Shown: positions 1 through 8,241 of the stretch, in pieces
Layout: every line of letters starts with the position of its first letter
Position numbering within the stretch: position 1 is the stretch's first letter
Assembly: GCF_045862395.1 (NCBI RefSeq)
Contig: NZ_AP023087.1
Coordinates: 2,170,001-2,234,000 of the forward strand
DNA from: Marinicellulosiphila megalodicopiae
GTDB taxonomy: Bacteria > Pseudomonadota > Gammaproteobacteria > Pseudomonadales > Natronospirillaceae
Length of the DNA stretch: 64,000 nt
Direction of reading: 5' to 3'
Notes under the pieces: generated by a model
The model's input: the letters and a program-made list of their open reading frames with translations, nothing else
What the model was told of the DNA's origin: nothing
Database searches by the model: none
Position numbers and translations under genes: made by a program

Positions 1-617
1 AAACCTAACTCTTCAAACACGGTTTTAACAGCAAAGATGGCCGCTTTTGCGTTTAAAGTATCAAAGATCGTTTCGATCAAAATGATGTCCGCGCCGCCTT
101 CTATCAAGCCTTTAGTAGATGCGACATAATCTTCAGCTAATGCATCAAAGGTTACATTTCGAAAAGCAGGGTCGTTTACATCGGGAGAAATGCTTAATGT
201 ACGACTTGTTGGACCTAACACACCTGCAACAAAACGAGGTTTGTCAGGGGTTTCTAATGTTTTAGCGTCACAGGCTTCGCGCGCAATTTTTGCTGCCTGC
301 ACGTTAATCTCATAGGCAATTTCTTGCATTTGGTAATCGGCTTGGGAAATAGTCGTTGCGTTAAACGAGTTAGTTTCAATGATATCTGCGCCCGCATCTA
401 AGTATTGTTTGTGAATACTTTTGATGATGTCAGGCTGAGTAATGCTTAATAAGTCATTATTGCCCTTGATGTCCATATGATAATCAGAGAAACGCTCACC
501 GCGGTAATCCGCTTCGTCTAATTTAAATTCCTGAATTAATGATCCCATCGCGCCATCTAAAATCAGAATACGTTGTTCTAAAGCGCGATAAAAAGCTTCG
601 ATGCGGGGGTTTGACAT
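1..617 (-). CDS. metH: Methionine synthase, cobalamin-dependent (5' part, runs off the window)
   Basis: The first 205 codons of MetH read without interruption from an ATG at 617 down to base 1. MetH transfers the methyl group of 5-methyltetrahydrofolate to homocysteine through cobalamin, in the cytoplasm. The visible part is the N-terminal homocysteine S-methyltransferase domain. It begins MSNPRIEAFYRAL, then shows LILDGAMGS, the GADIIETNSFNAT motif and GVLGPTSRTLS, all typical of this family. The zinc-ligand cysteines and the folate, cobalamin and activation domains would lie outside the window. The upstream region (618-900) is packed with REP-like repeats, and I see no riboswitch there. The family is certain; whether the rest of the gene is intact cannot be seen. 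Confidence 0.95.
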   Translation of the reverse strand, partial: MSNPRIEAFYRALEQRILILDGAMGSLIQEFKLDEADYRGERFSDYHMDIKGNNDLLSITQPDIIKSIHKQYLDAGADIIETNSFNATTISQADYQMQEIAYEINVQAAKIAREACDAKTLETPDKPRFVAGVLGPTSRTLSISPDVNDPAFRNVTFDALAEDYVASTKGLIEGGADIILIETIFDTLNAKAAIFAVKTVFEELG

Positions 618-734
618 AATTGGCCTATTAAATAAAGTGTAATTAAAGGTGCAAATAAAAAAAGAGCGCGATTATACCAAAGTTTGGGGCGTTGTTATAT
701 TCAAAATTAGAAGGAATTAGGAATTACGAAATTT

Positions 735-870
735 AAGCCTGGGGTCAGATCCAAAATAAGCCTGTGGTCAGATCCAAAATATTCAAAACGAATGATATTC
801 TGGGGAATTTTAAAAAAATGGATCTGACCCCTGATTTAACAAAAATTTATCATGGGGTCGGATCCAAAAT
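735..870. repeat. Cluster of 'ggggtcagatcc' REP-like repeats
   Basis: Four copies of a 12-base core lie within 125 bases: ggggtcagatcc at 741-752, gtggtcagatcc at 764-775, the reverse complement ggatctgacccc at 820-831, and ggggtcggatcc at 854-865. Direct copies are followed by aaaata. Copies in both orientations can fold into hairpins, as in REP/BIME elements. The same core recurs at 20901-20912, 20936-20945 and 22985-23029. Such elements are usually moved by RAYT-type tyrosine transposases; a remnant of one lies at 56699-57307. That link is an inference. Confidence 0.8.
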
Positions 871-1212
871 ATTCTTAAGGAATCTTAAAATTTAGGAGCC
901 TATTGATAATTTCTAGAATTTAGCTGGTTTTTCTAAGACCAGTACGCAATTCGCCTAACTCAATTATAAATACCTCATTATGTGAATATTTACTAATGAT
1001 AATAACATCCTCAATTGCGCCGCATTTTTTGATAGCCCTTTAAATGTCACTTATCGAAACCCAATTTAGCGTTTTACAATTCTAAAAATACACTCCAACT
1101 TTACTCTTAATTATGCCTTTTATTGTTTGCGCTGCTTTTTAGTCATTGTAGATTGTGTCTTTTCGCTTTTTTCCTTCTATGTTTTTTATTAATGTATTTG
1201 GTTGTTTTGCGA

Positions 1213-1422
1213 TCACCTATTATGGATTAAGTGAACACAAAGCATCATTTCAAGCGGATAAAGCTGACGACCTTTGTTGTGCATTTTGGGATAAAATGAA
1301 TCGATGATAGGCAGAAAAACGCCCCAAGGAACAAGTTCTTCCATTTGATTAAGGAATTTTTCTTTTCGAGTTTGTTTTCGTTTTAAATGGGATTCTGCGT
1401 CTGTAAAGCTGAGTTGTTTCAT
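1213..1422 (-). pseudogene. IS5-family transposase, N-terminal fragment
   Basis: A 69-codon reading frame begins MKQLSFTDAESHLKRKQTR and continues with VPWGVFLPIIDSFYPK and a YPLEMMLCVH stretch. This matches the conserved N-terminal domain of IS5-group DDE transposases (usually about 300-330 residues). It stops after the first 70 residues, where the family continues, and none of the DDE catalytic core is found in the following AT-rich 300 bases. It is therefore a dead scrap. The 593 bases between this fragment and metH hold the REP-like cluster, and an unrecognised open stretch around 910-1030 on the minus strand that has no start codon. Confidence 0.8.
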
Positions 1423-1723
1423 GTGATATATAGGTTATATTTAAAATTAATGGACACTCATATTTTAGCATTATTTAAACAGAGTTTCCTAAAATCTCGT
1501 TTGAAATACTTACTTTGATGTGGAGATAAGTTTTTTAGTTATTGAAAGGGGCAAACGAAAAGCATATTCGCTATTGTAGAAGTTATGTTTAAAGTACAAC
1601 TTAAATGATGATTGAAATACATACAAAATTAAAAACTCTTTTCGAACAATTTTATTAGTTGGTATTTGATTTAAATGCCAAACTTCTATATGTTGCAGCT
1701 CAAATTATATTCAGGTTATTGCA

Positions 1724-3742
1724 ATGAAATATCTCAATAAAAACAACTTTCTTCATTTAATGGCATTTATTATCCCCTTGACAGTTTATTTTATAACCTG
1801 TTCAACAGGAATAGGGTTCGGTGACACGGCGATAATAATTGATAATATTTATAATATTCGCATTAATTCTCAAGTTAATACTCATGCTTTATCGGTGTTT
1901 TTTGGCCAGCCATTTATGTGGTTACCAATTGAAAATATAGCTTTTAAAGCAAATTTAATGTCGGTTGTTGCCGGTGCAACCTCAGTATTTTTATTATATA
2001 TCGCCTTGTATTTAGCATTTAAAAATCGCCTTATAGCATTTTTAGTTGCAGGTATTTTTATGTTCAATAAATCAATGTGGTGGCATAGCACTGTAGTTGA
2101 AAACTATGCAGTCAGTAGTATGATAACGGGTTTAGCATTAATTGCATTTGTTAAATTATGGCAAACTCAAAATAGTCGTTGGTTTCAATTGCTATTCTTC
2201 TTATTTGGCATCGGCTTGTACAATCATGTTCAATTTGGTTTTTTAGGAATGGGGATTGGCGTTGCATTTTTAATACAAATACGAAAAGAATCTGATCCTT
2301 TAAAATTTTTCATACGATGCTCAATTGCTACTATCATCGGTTTGTTACCGTGGGTAATTACACTTTTATACGATTATAGTATTTCTGGTGATTTTCACCT
2401 GACCCTTAAAATGGCGCTTGTTGGGGTATTTGAAAATACATTTTTCTCAGTGAGTTTTATGACTGGCTTACGTGATACTGGATTTGTATATTTGCTTGAA
2501 TATCCACATATCTTCTTACCCATACCATTTATCGGAATTTATTTTGCTGGTAAAAAAATGGGGTGGTCCTCACCTTCATTTTGGGGCGTACTAACATTTC
2601 TAGTCGCAAATACGCTTTGTTTTACTTATTACAATACTTGGGACCGTTTTGCATTTTTGTTGCAATCCTTTATGGTTTTGACTTTTTTTGGAGCATTCGC
2701 AATAGATGCATTATTCGATTATTTCGATAAAAATGGGAAAAACTCTTTAAAAATAGTAGTTTCAATAGGCCTTACAGCATGTATGGTTTGGTCAATTCTA
2801 TTTTATTCATTGATGACTCAGTGGGGAAAAGATCCTAATTCAATTTGGTATAAAAATTGGAATAACAATTATTCAATTAATCTTTACGAACACTCGGAAT
2901 TTACAATTAATCCTAATAAATCAAATTATCGTGAAATTGATCTTTTTGCTGAACGTTTATTTGCTGTGCTACCAAAAAATGCAATTTATATTGATGATGA
3001 TTCAAGAACCTATTACCCTATTGTTCAATACTTCCAAGATCTGTTAAAACAGCGTCAGGATGTTCAAGTAGTTTTAATAAATTCATGGGGTATTGATGGG
3101 TGGGGTAATAGCCCAGGTGATATTGCAAAAACAATTTCTAAAGCGTATAGCCAAAACCAACCACTATTTATGGCATCGTTGAAGTCGCCTTATTATCTAA
3201 TTTTGAATAAACTTGATCCAAATATTAAGTTTGAAAAGTTAGCGATTGCTGAAAACCGATGGATTTATAAATTAGTTAATAAAAATTCGGGAAGTTCATT
3301 TTTCGATGTGAATAAACTTGATAATAGCTTGTATATTGATTTTGATTCTAGGCATATTTTAAAAACGGACACTATTTATTCAGTTATTCAAGATATGGAA
3401 TCATTTAAAAATAAATGGGAGTTCCAGGATCAAATATTTGTTGATCTAGTAAATAAAGATAACATTATTCACTTTAATTTTACTAGTGAGGTCGAACAAG
3501 AATATTTGATTACACTTTATTTAACGCAAGCAAATGACTTTGGCGAATTTCAATTTAGTTTAAACGAGGAGGTTATTTTAGATAAAGTAAACCTCAAATC
3601 ATCGGAAGTAATGCCTATTCAATTAAAAGCGTTTCAGCCTGTAATAATTAAACAAGGCCAAAATACAATAGAAGTAAAAAACATCAATGCTAGTTCCACA
3701 AAGTTTGGCGTGGATGGAATTAAACTGATAAAAGCTAATTAA
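1724..3742 (+). CDS. DUF2723-type polytopic membrane protein
   Basis: This 672-residue protein has about 10-11 hydrophobic segments in residues 1-360 and a soluble C-terminal half. The N-terminal part has the layout of the DUF2723 family: an early GFGDTA loop, a THALSVFFGQ stretch, ANLMSVVAGATSVF, then SMWWHSTVVENYAVSS. DUF2723 proteins belong to the GT-C-like glycosyltransferase superfamily and have been linked to protein O-mannosylation, so transfer of a lipid-linked sugar to an exported acceptor is possible but unproven here. Residues about 380-540 look like a periplasmic domain. The last 110 residues look like a beta-rich module resembling the all-beta ends of carbohydrate-binding proteins. 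It stands alone, ending at a hairpin at 3759-3786. The 301 bases upstream hold nothing I can identify. Confidence 0.7.
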   Translation: MKYLNKNNFLHLMAFIIPLTVYFITCSTGIGFGDTAIIIDNIYNIRINSQVNTHALSVFFGQPFMWLPIENIAFKANLMSVVAGATSVFLLYIALYLAFKNRLIAFLVAGIFMFNKSMWWHSTVVENYAVSSMITGLALIAFVKLWQTQNSRWFQLLFFLFGIGLYNHVQFGFLGMGIGVAFLIQIRKESDPLKFFIRCSIATIIGLLPWVITLLYDYSISGDFHLTLKMALVGVFENTFFSVSFMTGLRDTGFVYLLEYPHIFLPIPFIGIYFAGKKMGWSSPSFWGVLTFLVANTLCFTYYNTWDRFAFLLQSFMVLTFFGAFAIDALFDYFDKNGKNSLKIVVSIGLTACMVWSILFYSLMTQWGKDPNSIWYKNWNNNYSINLYEHSEFTINPNKSNYREIDLFAERLFAVLPKNAIYIDDDSRTYYPIVQYFQDLLKQRQDVQVVLINSWGIDGWGNSPGDIAKTISKAYSQNQPLFMASLKSPYYLILNKLDPNIKFEKLAIAENRWIYKLVNKNSGSSFFDVNKLDNSLYIDFDSRHILKTDTIYSVIQDMESFKNKWEFQDQIFVDLVNKDNIIHFNFTSEVEQEYLITLYLTQANDFGEFQFSLNEEVILDKVNLKSSEVMPIQLKAFQPVIIKQGQNTIEVKNINASSTKFGVDGIKLIKAN

Positions 3743-3758
3743 TTCATGTTTTTAATGT

Positions 3759-3796
3759 TTTGGGCCAGTTCAATAAGTGGCCCAAATCATTGTTAT
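3759..3796 (+). terminator. Hairpin after the DUF2723 gene
   Basis: Perfect 9-bp arms tttgggcca (3759-3767) and tggcccaaa (3778-3786) with a 10-base loop lie 17 bases after the stop codon. There is no long T run directly behind, so termination may be weak. Confidence 0.5.
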
Positions 3797-3864
3797 ACGA
3801 ATATTTTTTAATTCCAAATACTTTCAAAATTTGAATTTCAATTATTCACCCCAATAATTAACTA

Positions 3865-4572
3865 ATGACTCAAAAAACACATTGGTTTAATTGCTTCAAA
3901 AGCACTTTATTATTTATTATATTTATCTGGTTGATTAAATTAATCGAGCAGATGTATTTCTTCGACTTTCATTTCATGGCTATCTACCCGCGTGAATTTT
4001 CAGGGCTAATTGGAATTTTATGTGCGCCGTTTTTACACGGCTCTTGGGGCCACTTGGCAGCCAATACTTTCCCTTTGTTAGTACTTGGTAGTTTGCATAC
4101 TTATGGTTACCCAAAAACAAAATGGAAAACGTTGTTGATTATTTTGTTGGTATCAGGAGTAGGAGTTTGGTTATTTGGTAGACCCAATTATCACTTGGGA
4201 GCGAGTTCCATCACTTCTGGTTTGTTCTATTTTCTGTTGATAGCAGGGTTATTTCGCCGTGACAGAGTCTCAATTTGCTTAATGCTCATTGCTGTATTTA
4301 TGTTTGGTAGTATTTTGTTGGGTATTTTTCCTTTAGATCCAAAAATATCCTTTGAAGCGCACTTTTTTGGCGCATTAGGCGGATCCATCTGTGCGTTCTT
4401 GTTTGAAAAACAGGATTCGAAACCGCCTGTAAAAGTGTACGAATGGGAAAAAGAAGGGTATTCCATTGAAGATGAAGGTGAGTATTGGAAAATTGGTTAT
4501 GTAGAGCCTGGCGAGCCTTTACCGCCAATTGATCATCAGCGTGATCAATTTCCACCCATTACTAAAAAATAA
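3865..4572 (+). CDS. Rhomboid-family intramembrane serine protease
   Basis: The protein has 235 residues and six or so membrane segments, and it cleaves transmembrane substrates within the lipid bilayer. Rhomboid signatures are in order: HGSWGHLAAN at residues 58-67 (the HxxxN motif), the catalytic serine at 114 in GASSITSG (the usual GASG has Ser for the last Gly), and the catalytic histidine at 166 in AHFFGALGG. Residues 185-235 form a charged, proline-rich cytoplasmic tail. It is probably monocistronic, with a terminator at 4604-4638. It could be a general rhomboid or a rhombosortase-like enzyme; the GlyGly-CTERM-like segment inside the 2122-residue protein at 14523 makes the second idea worth testing, but the sequence alone does not decide it. 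Confidence 0.88.
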   Translation: MTQKTHWFNCFKSTLLFIIFIWLIKLIEQMYFFDFHFMAIYPREFSGLIGILCAPFLHGSWGHLAANTFPLLVLGSLHTYGYPKTKWKTLLIILLVSGVGVWLFGRPNYHLGASSITSGLFYFLLIAGLFRRDRVSICLMLIAVFMFGSILLGIFPLDPKISFEAHFFGALGGSICAFLFEKQDSKPPVKVYEWEKEGYSIEDEGEYWKIGYVEPGEPLPPIDHQRDQFPPITKK

Positions 4573-4603
4573 ATATGACCATGCTACACTTTTAACCTCA
4601 ACT

Positions 4604-4638
4604 TACTTTTAAGATTGTAAAAGTAGAGATGTTTTTTT
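4604..4638 (+). terminator. Rho-independent terminator after the rhomboid gene
   Basis: Arms tactttta (4604-4611) and taaaagta (4618-4625) are followed by gagatg and seven Ts. Confidence 0.6.
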
Positions 4639-4705
4639 ATAACGCATTCAATTTAAACATGTCTAGAGTCTTTCAAACTATAAACATCAAAATAAAAGGG
4701 TTTAA

Positions 4706-5530
4706 ATGCAGATATTAATGAGATCAATATTTAAATTTACGTTATTCATGATCGCCACGTTTGCATTGGCTAATGAACCATTTTTAGATATTAAAGGCCA
4801 ATGGATTCAAGGCGGGTTATTGCATGGACAAACCTCACCAGAAAACGCGATTTATTTATTAGACCAACAGGTGTTTGTGGATGAACAAGGGCGTTTTATT
4901 TTAGGTTTAGGGCGTGATGCTCAAAAAGTCATAACTTTAACTTTGAAACAACCCGACCAAACTATTCAAGAATATTCATTTGAAGTCACTCAAAGAGAAT
5001 ATGACATTCAAAGCATTACCGGTATCCCAGAAAAATACGTGGAGCCTGACAAATCAGTTACCACACGTATTGCAAAAGACAGTGAACAAACCTTTAAAGC
5101 AAGACAAACTTTTCGTGAGACTGATGAGTTTCGTAAAGGATTTATCTGGCCATTATTAGGAAGAATCTCAGGAGTTTATGGCAGTCAACGAGTATTTAAT
5201 GGTGTGCCCTCAAGACCGCATTTTGGATTAGACATTGCCGCGCCAACAGGTACACCCGTTAACGCACCAGCATCAGGGGTGGTGACGTTAGCACACGATG
5301 ATATGTATTATTCTGGCGGCACGTTAATTATTGATCATGGACAGTCACTGTCTTCAACGTTTTTACATTTAAGCAAAATACACGTAAAAGAGGGCGATAT
5401 AATTAAACAAGGGCAATTAATTGCAGATGTAGGATCAACAGGAAGATCAACAGGCCCCCATTTAGACTGGCGTATGAATTGGCATGACCAGCGTATTGAT
5501 CCGTTTTTATTGCTGCCAGACCAACTTTAA
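4706..5530 (+). CDS. M23-family peptidoglycan endopeptidase
   Basis: This 274-residue exported protein has a signal peptide (residues 1-23, cleavage after ALA). An N-terminal beta-rich domain runs from about 25 to 100, a linker to about 145, and a C-terminal lysostaphin-type M23 domain to the end. The domain carries the zinc motif HFGLD (His172, Asp176), the FLHLS histidine (221) and GPHLDW (His252). M23 enzymes cut peptide cross-links of murein in the periplasm. In the usual HLH motif the second histidine is a zinc ligand, but here it is Asp254 (HLD). I believe this variant occurs in related gammaproteobacterial proteins, so I do not read it as proof of inactivity. The gene ends at a strong terminator (5584-5618). 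Confidence 0.9.
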   Translation: MQILMRSIFKFTLFMIATFALANEPFLDIKGQWIQGGLLHGQTSPENAIYLLDQQVFVDEQGRFILGLGRDAQKVITLTLKQPDQTIQEYSFEVTQREYDIQSITGIPEKYVEPDKSVTTRIAKDSEQTFKARQTFRETDEFRKGFIWPLLGRISGVYGSQRVFNGVPSRPHFGLDIAAPTGTPVNAPASGVVTLAHDDMYYSGGTLIIDHGQSLSSTFLHLSKIHVKEGDIIKQGQLIADVGSTGRSTGPHLDWRMNWHDQRIDPFLLLPDQL

Positions 5531-5583
5531 CGCAAATTTAATACGTGTGATTTAATGGTTAATAAATGAATTTCTTAATTATT

Positions 5584-5618
5584 AAAAGCCGACATTATAA
5601 TGATGATGTCGGTTTTTT
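5584..5618 (+). terminator. Rho-independent terminator after the M23 gene
   Basis: Arms gccgacat and atgtcggt frame a short loop and are followed by six Ts. The structured element described next begins at base 5619, directly after the T run. Confidence 0.85.
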
Positions 5619-6120
5619 GTTTGCCCAGCAAAGCTGGAAACCCCGATGAGCTGAAAGAAGCTCTATACCCAGACTAAGGGGAAGATAATCTGAATGGCAA
5701 GGGCGTCACTGGCTAACGGTGGGGTCTAAAGGAAGCCATAAGAAGTTAGAGGTACACAACTAACCGTAAACTGTTTCGGTAATTTTGGTGGGTCAGCGTG
5801 CAAAATAGCGCAACGCCCGATTCTTAGTCAAACCAATTTTGTGATTGAGGGTGGCATTTCTAACAGGGATTCAGCGCATTAACTGGGGAAGCCTGACACC
5901 TAAACTTATTTTTAATAAGTGTCATTTATTCAAGAGGAAACTCAAGTTTAATTGTCGGTGGGAGGTGGCAGATGGCAGATGGCAGATGATCCCGTAGTAG
6001 TGAGTAAGGCAGCCCGTAATGGTGTAGAGGATAAAACCCAGCCGACCATCAACAAAGTTTCTATTTTCAAAAAATATAAAAAATAAGTTTGATGGAATTG
6101 ATCCTTGCCAAAAGCATTGG
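5619..6120 (+). other. Structured sequence resembling the 5' part of a decayed group II intron
   Basis: The sequence starts GTTTGCCCAGC directly behind a terminator and is unusually GC-rich for the window. It is full of short complementary blocks, for example gatgagctg/agctc, ctggctaacggtg and cagcgtgcaaaatagcgc. This is the look of group II intron domain I. At about 5981 a short frame MADDPVVVSKAARNG begins, which recalls the start of intron-encoded reverse transcriptases, but it ends after about 35 codons. No RT domain and no domain V hairpin follow before 6428. I read it as a 5' remnant whose maturase and 3' end were lost. An unrelated structured RNA is possible. A 9-base unit (ggcagatgg) is repeated near 5965-5990. 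The 62-codon frame at 6089-6277 inside the tail has no family resemblance and is not called as a gene. Confidence 0.45.
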
Positions 6121-6427
6121 TCGGCGGGAGGTAGCGAAAGTGAGCGTGATACTCAAAAACTTAACGAAATGGATAAGGCGAAGGTTGAGAAGTGTGCAGA
6201 TGAAGTTGTGGAAAAAGCCGAAAAAGTTACATAGGCGATTGAAGCGTGAGGCTATAAGCCACCATTTGAGTTCATAAAAATGAGTGTGTGGCGAAATAGT
6301 GCAAGTACATTAGCTCATATGTCGATGTCAAATAAGTGGTTTAAAGAGATCGGATTATACGAGATGGAAAAAGTTGAAACATTATAATATGGATATGCAA
6401 CCATATTATGTTTGGGGGAATTAGAAA

Positions 6428-7075
6428 ATGAAAGTATTTATTTTATGTTTAACTTTGTTACTTTGTTCAAATTGCACGGCAACAGAACAAAAAACTGCTA
6501 TCAGCCCTGAATTATTTGATAACTCATTGAGGAACTTAAATAATTCAACACAAGAATTAATTTTAAATGGTGAAGATTATTATAAAAAAATTGGTTTTTC
6601 GAATTTAAGGAAAAAAATGAGGGATGAATTTGGTACACAATTGTGGGCTGAACCTATTATTGAAGAAGATGATGGTATCGTAAATTTTTATTTAAAGGCA
6701 TTTGGTATATACTTTTTAATAATTGGTCTTGATCATATTGATAGTAATGGAATGAAATTTAAGTATTGGGTTGTTCAAAAGACTTCTAGTGGCTGGGGAG
6801 GTGATATTTTTGAAACGAACTTTTTTTTATCACAAAATAAAAATGGAGAAAATAATTATATTTATGAATCAAATCAATTTGAATCACTAATTAGAATTGA
6901 AGGGACTGATTATAGTTTTAACTTTAAAAATATTGAGTATCTATACTATCTATCTGCTTGGAAATTCCCAGAAAATTACCAAAATACAGAATTAAGCAAT
7001 TTCGAGATTGTTCCTTATAAAAATAATCAAGGTCAATTGCAATATAAAAAAAGCTTATTTAGACACACAAGATAA
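6428..7075 (+). CDS. Small exported protein of unknown function
   Basis: The gene codes for 215 residues, with ggggg about 12 bases before the ATG. The N-terminus is a signal peptide with a cysteine near residue 17 (LLCSNCTA); the lipobox is imperfect, so lipoprotein status is uncertain. The rest is soluble, rich in Asn, Tyr and Phe, and matches no family I know. It lies alone between the decayed intron-like element and a dispersed repeat. Its last eight or so codons (SLFRHTR) and stop are supplied by the repeat shared with 56433-56529, so the native C-terminus has been replaced. The gene is more AT-rich than its neighbours, which fits acquired DNA. Confidence 0.6.
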   Translation: MKVFILCLTLLLCSNCTATEQKTAISPELFDNSLRNLNNSTQELILNGEDYYKKIGFSNLRKKMRDEFGTQLWAEPIIEEDDGIVNFYLKAFGIYFLIIGLDHIDSNGMKFKYWVVQKTSSGWGGDIFETNFFLSQNKNGENNYIYESNQFESLIRIEGTDYSFNFKNIEYLYYLSAWKFPENYQNTELSNFEIVPYKNNQGQLQYKKSLFRHTR

Positions 7076-7152
7076 GCCTGAAACCCTTGTGATAGTTAGG
7101 CTAATAAAAACTAACTAAGGCACTAGGGGACAGGCTTTACATTTGACATGTA
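7056..7152 (+). repeat. Dispersed ~97-bp repeat, copy A
   Basis: Bases 7056-7152 match 56433-56529 with only a handful of differences. The unit has inverted arms aagcctg (near 7074) and caggctt (near 7131) around a loop containing ctaactaaggcactag, so it can fold into one hairpin. The copy overlaps the end of the 6428 gene. It is most likely a small non-autonomous mobile element; copy B lies next to a transposase remnant. Confidence 0.75.
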
Positions 7153-7203
7153 AGACCTGAAAATCATATAGAAAAACCCTAATCCGTTTCGTTATAAATC
7201 AAA

Positions 7204-7228
7204 GAAGCCGAATTTTAGTTCGGCTTTT
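7204..7228. terminator. Bidirectional terminator
   Basis: Arms agccgaa (7206-7212) and ttcggct (7219-7225) are flanked by A-rich and T-rich sequence. It lies between convergent genes. Confidence 0.6.
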
Positions 7229-7409
7229 AGTTAGACTAATTTTGAAATAATCGATAAAACCAACTTTTAAGGGGCTATTCAATCGTTTTAATCTCAAAAA
7301 TTATATAGATTTAAAAAACTGACTGGGCTGATTAATTGTTATTGAATGTTTGGTAGTGAGTTTCACTGAATTAATTGTGAATTTTCGTTTGCGTTAATAA
7401 AATAAGTTA

Positions 7410-7438
7410 GTGTGTCGCGGCAAGCTCACGACCTACAT
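7410..7438. repeat. REP-like palindrome (second type)
   Basis: The sequence tgtcgcggcaagctcacgac followed by ctaca is an imperfect palindrome of the intergenic type common in proteobacteria. It sits just downstream of the esterase stop codon. The rest of 7229-7458 shows nothing else. Confidence 0.4.
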
Positions 7439-7458
7439 TCGAAAGTGAAGCTAAACGA

Positions 7459-8241
7459 TTACAAAAACCGCGTCAGCTCTTTCATAAACACTTCTTGTTT
7501 TTCAACATGAGGCCAATGTCCTGCCCCCATAATTAATCGTGCTTTGCTATCGGTGAACTTTGATAAGATTAACAGTTGGTCATCAGCGCTTAAGTAGTCT
7601 GATAATTCACCTTTAATAAATAGAGTAGGGGCATCAATTTTATTTACAAGCTTAGGCGCGTCTGCAATTTTCTCGTATTGATTCGTTAAAAACTGCCAGT
7701 TAAATAACCACTCAAACAATCCTGTTGTTTTATTTTTAGATAAACTTTTTAAAATAAATTGACGGACACCCATTTCAATAATGCCATTTGATAATATTTG
7801 ATCTGCTTGTTTACGCTGGGTGATTTGAGTTAAATCTAAGTTGGCTATGGCATTAAAAATAGTCTGATGACGATTTTCGTAATGCTTGGGTGCGATGTCG
7901 ACAACTATTAATTTTTCAATTAATTCGGGCGCATCGTGCGCCAGTTGCATGGCTACTTTTCCACCCATTGAGTGACCAAGTAGTGTGCAGTTTTTAAGAT
8001 CATTGTCTTTAATAAAATCAATAACCGTTTGTGCCAAACTTGAATAATCAAAAAATTCTAAGTCATCAGACAAACCATGATTAGGTAAGTCTAAACAATA
8101 CACGTCTCGATCAATGCTTGATTTTTGCGCAATGGTTTTCCAGTTGTCACCAGAACCTAATAGGCCATGTAATATGACCAGGTTTTTTTTAGGTGTCAGT
8201 GACTTGGTTTGACTCTCAAAATATTGCGCATGTAAATTCAT
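7459..8241 (-). CDS. ybfF: Alpha/beta-hydrolase esterase, YbfF-like
   Basis: This 260-residue cytoplasmic alpha/beta-hydrolase has the oxyanion motif HGLLGSGDNW (residues 25-34), the nucleophile elbow GHSMGG (Ser91), the acid region LFIKGELSD and the catalytic histidine in GAGHWPH (242). The length and the motif HGLLGSGDNW fit the YbfF esterase family (short-chain acyl esters, acyl-CoA or malonyl esters). Its ATG overlaps the rnfE stop by one base (TAATG), so it is translationally coupled to the last rnf gene. In many gammaproteobacteria the gene after rnfE is nth; here it is this esterase. A role in Rnf function is not implied by the family. Confidence 0.85.
   Translation of the reverse strand: MNLHAQYFESQTKSLTPKKNLVILHGLLGSGDNWKTIAQKSSIDRDVYCLDLPNHGLSDDLEFFDYSSLAQTVIDFIKDNDLKNCTLLGHSMGGKVAMQLAHDAPELIEKLIVVDIAPKHYENRHQTIFNAIANLDLTQITQRKQADQILSNGIIEMGVRQFILKSLSKNKTTGLFEWLFNWQFLTNQYEKIADAPKLVNKIDAPTLFIKGELSDYLSADDQLLILSKFTDSKARLIMGAGHWPHVEKQEVFMKELTRFL

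Noticed and set aside
6089..6277. 62-codon frame rich in Arg and Lys
   Set aside because: It has no family resemblance and lies in the tail of the decayed intron-like element; an alternative frame over the same bases is equally protein-like.
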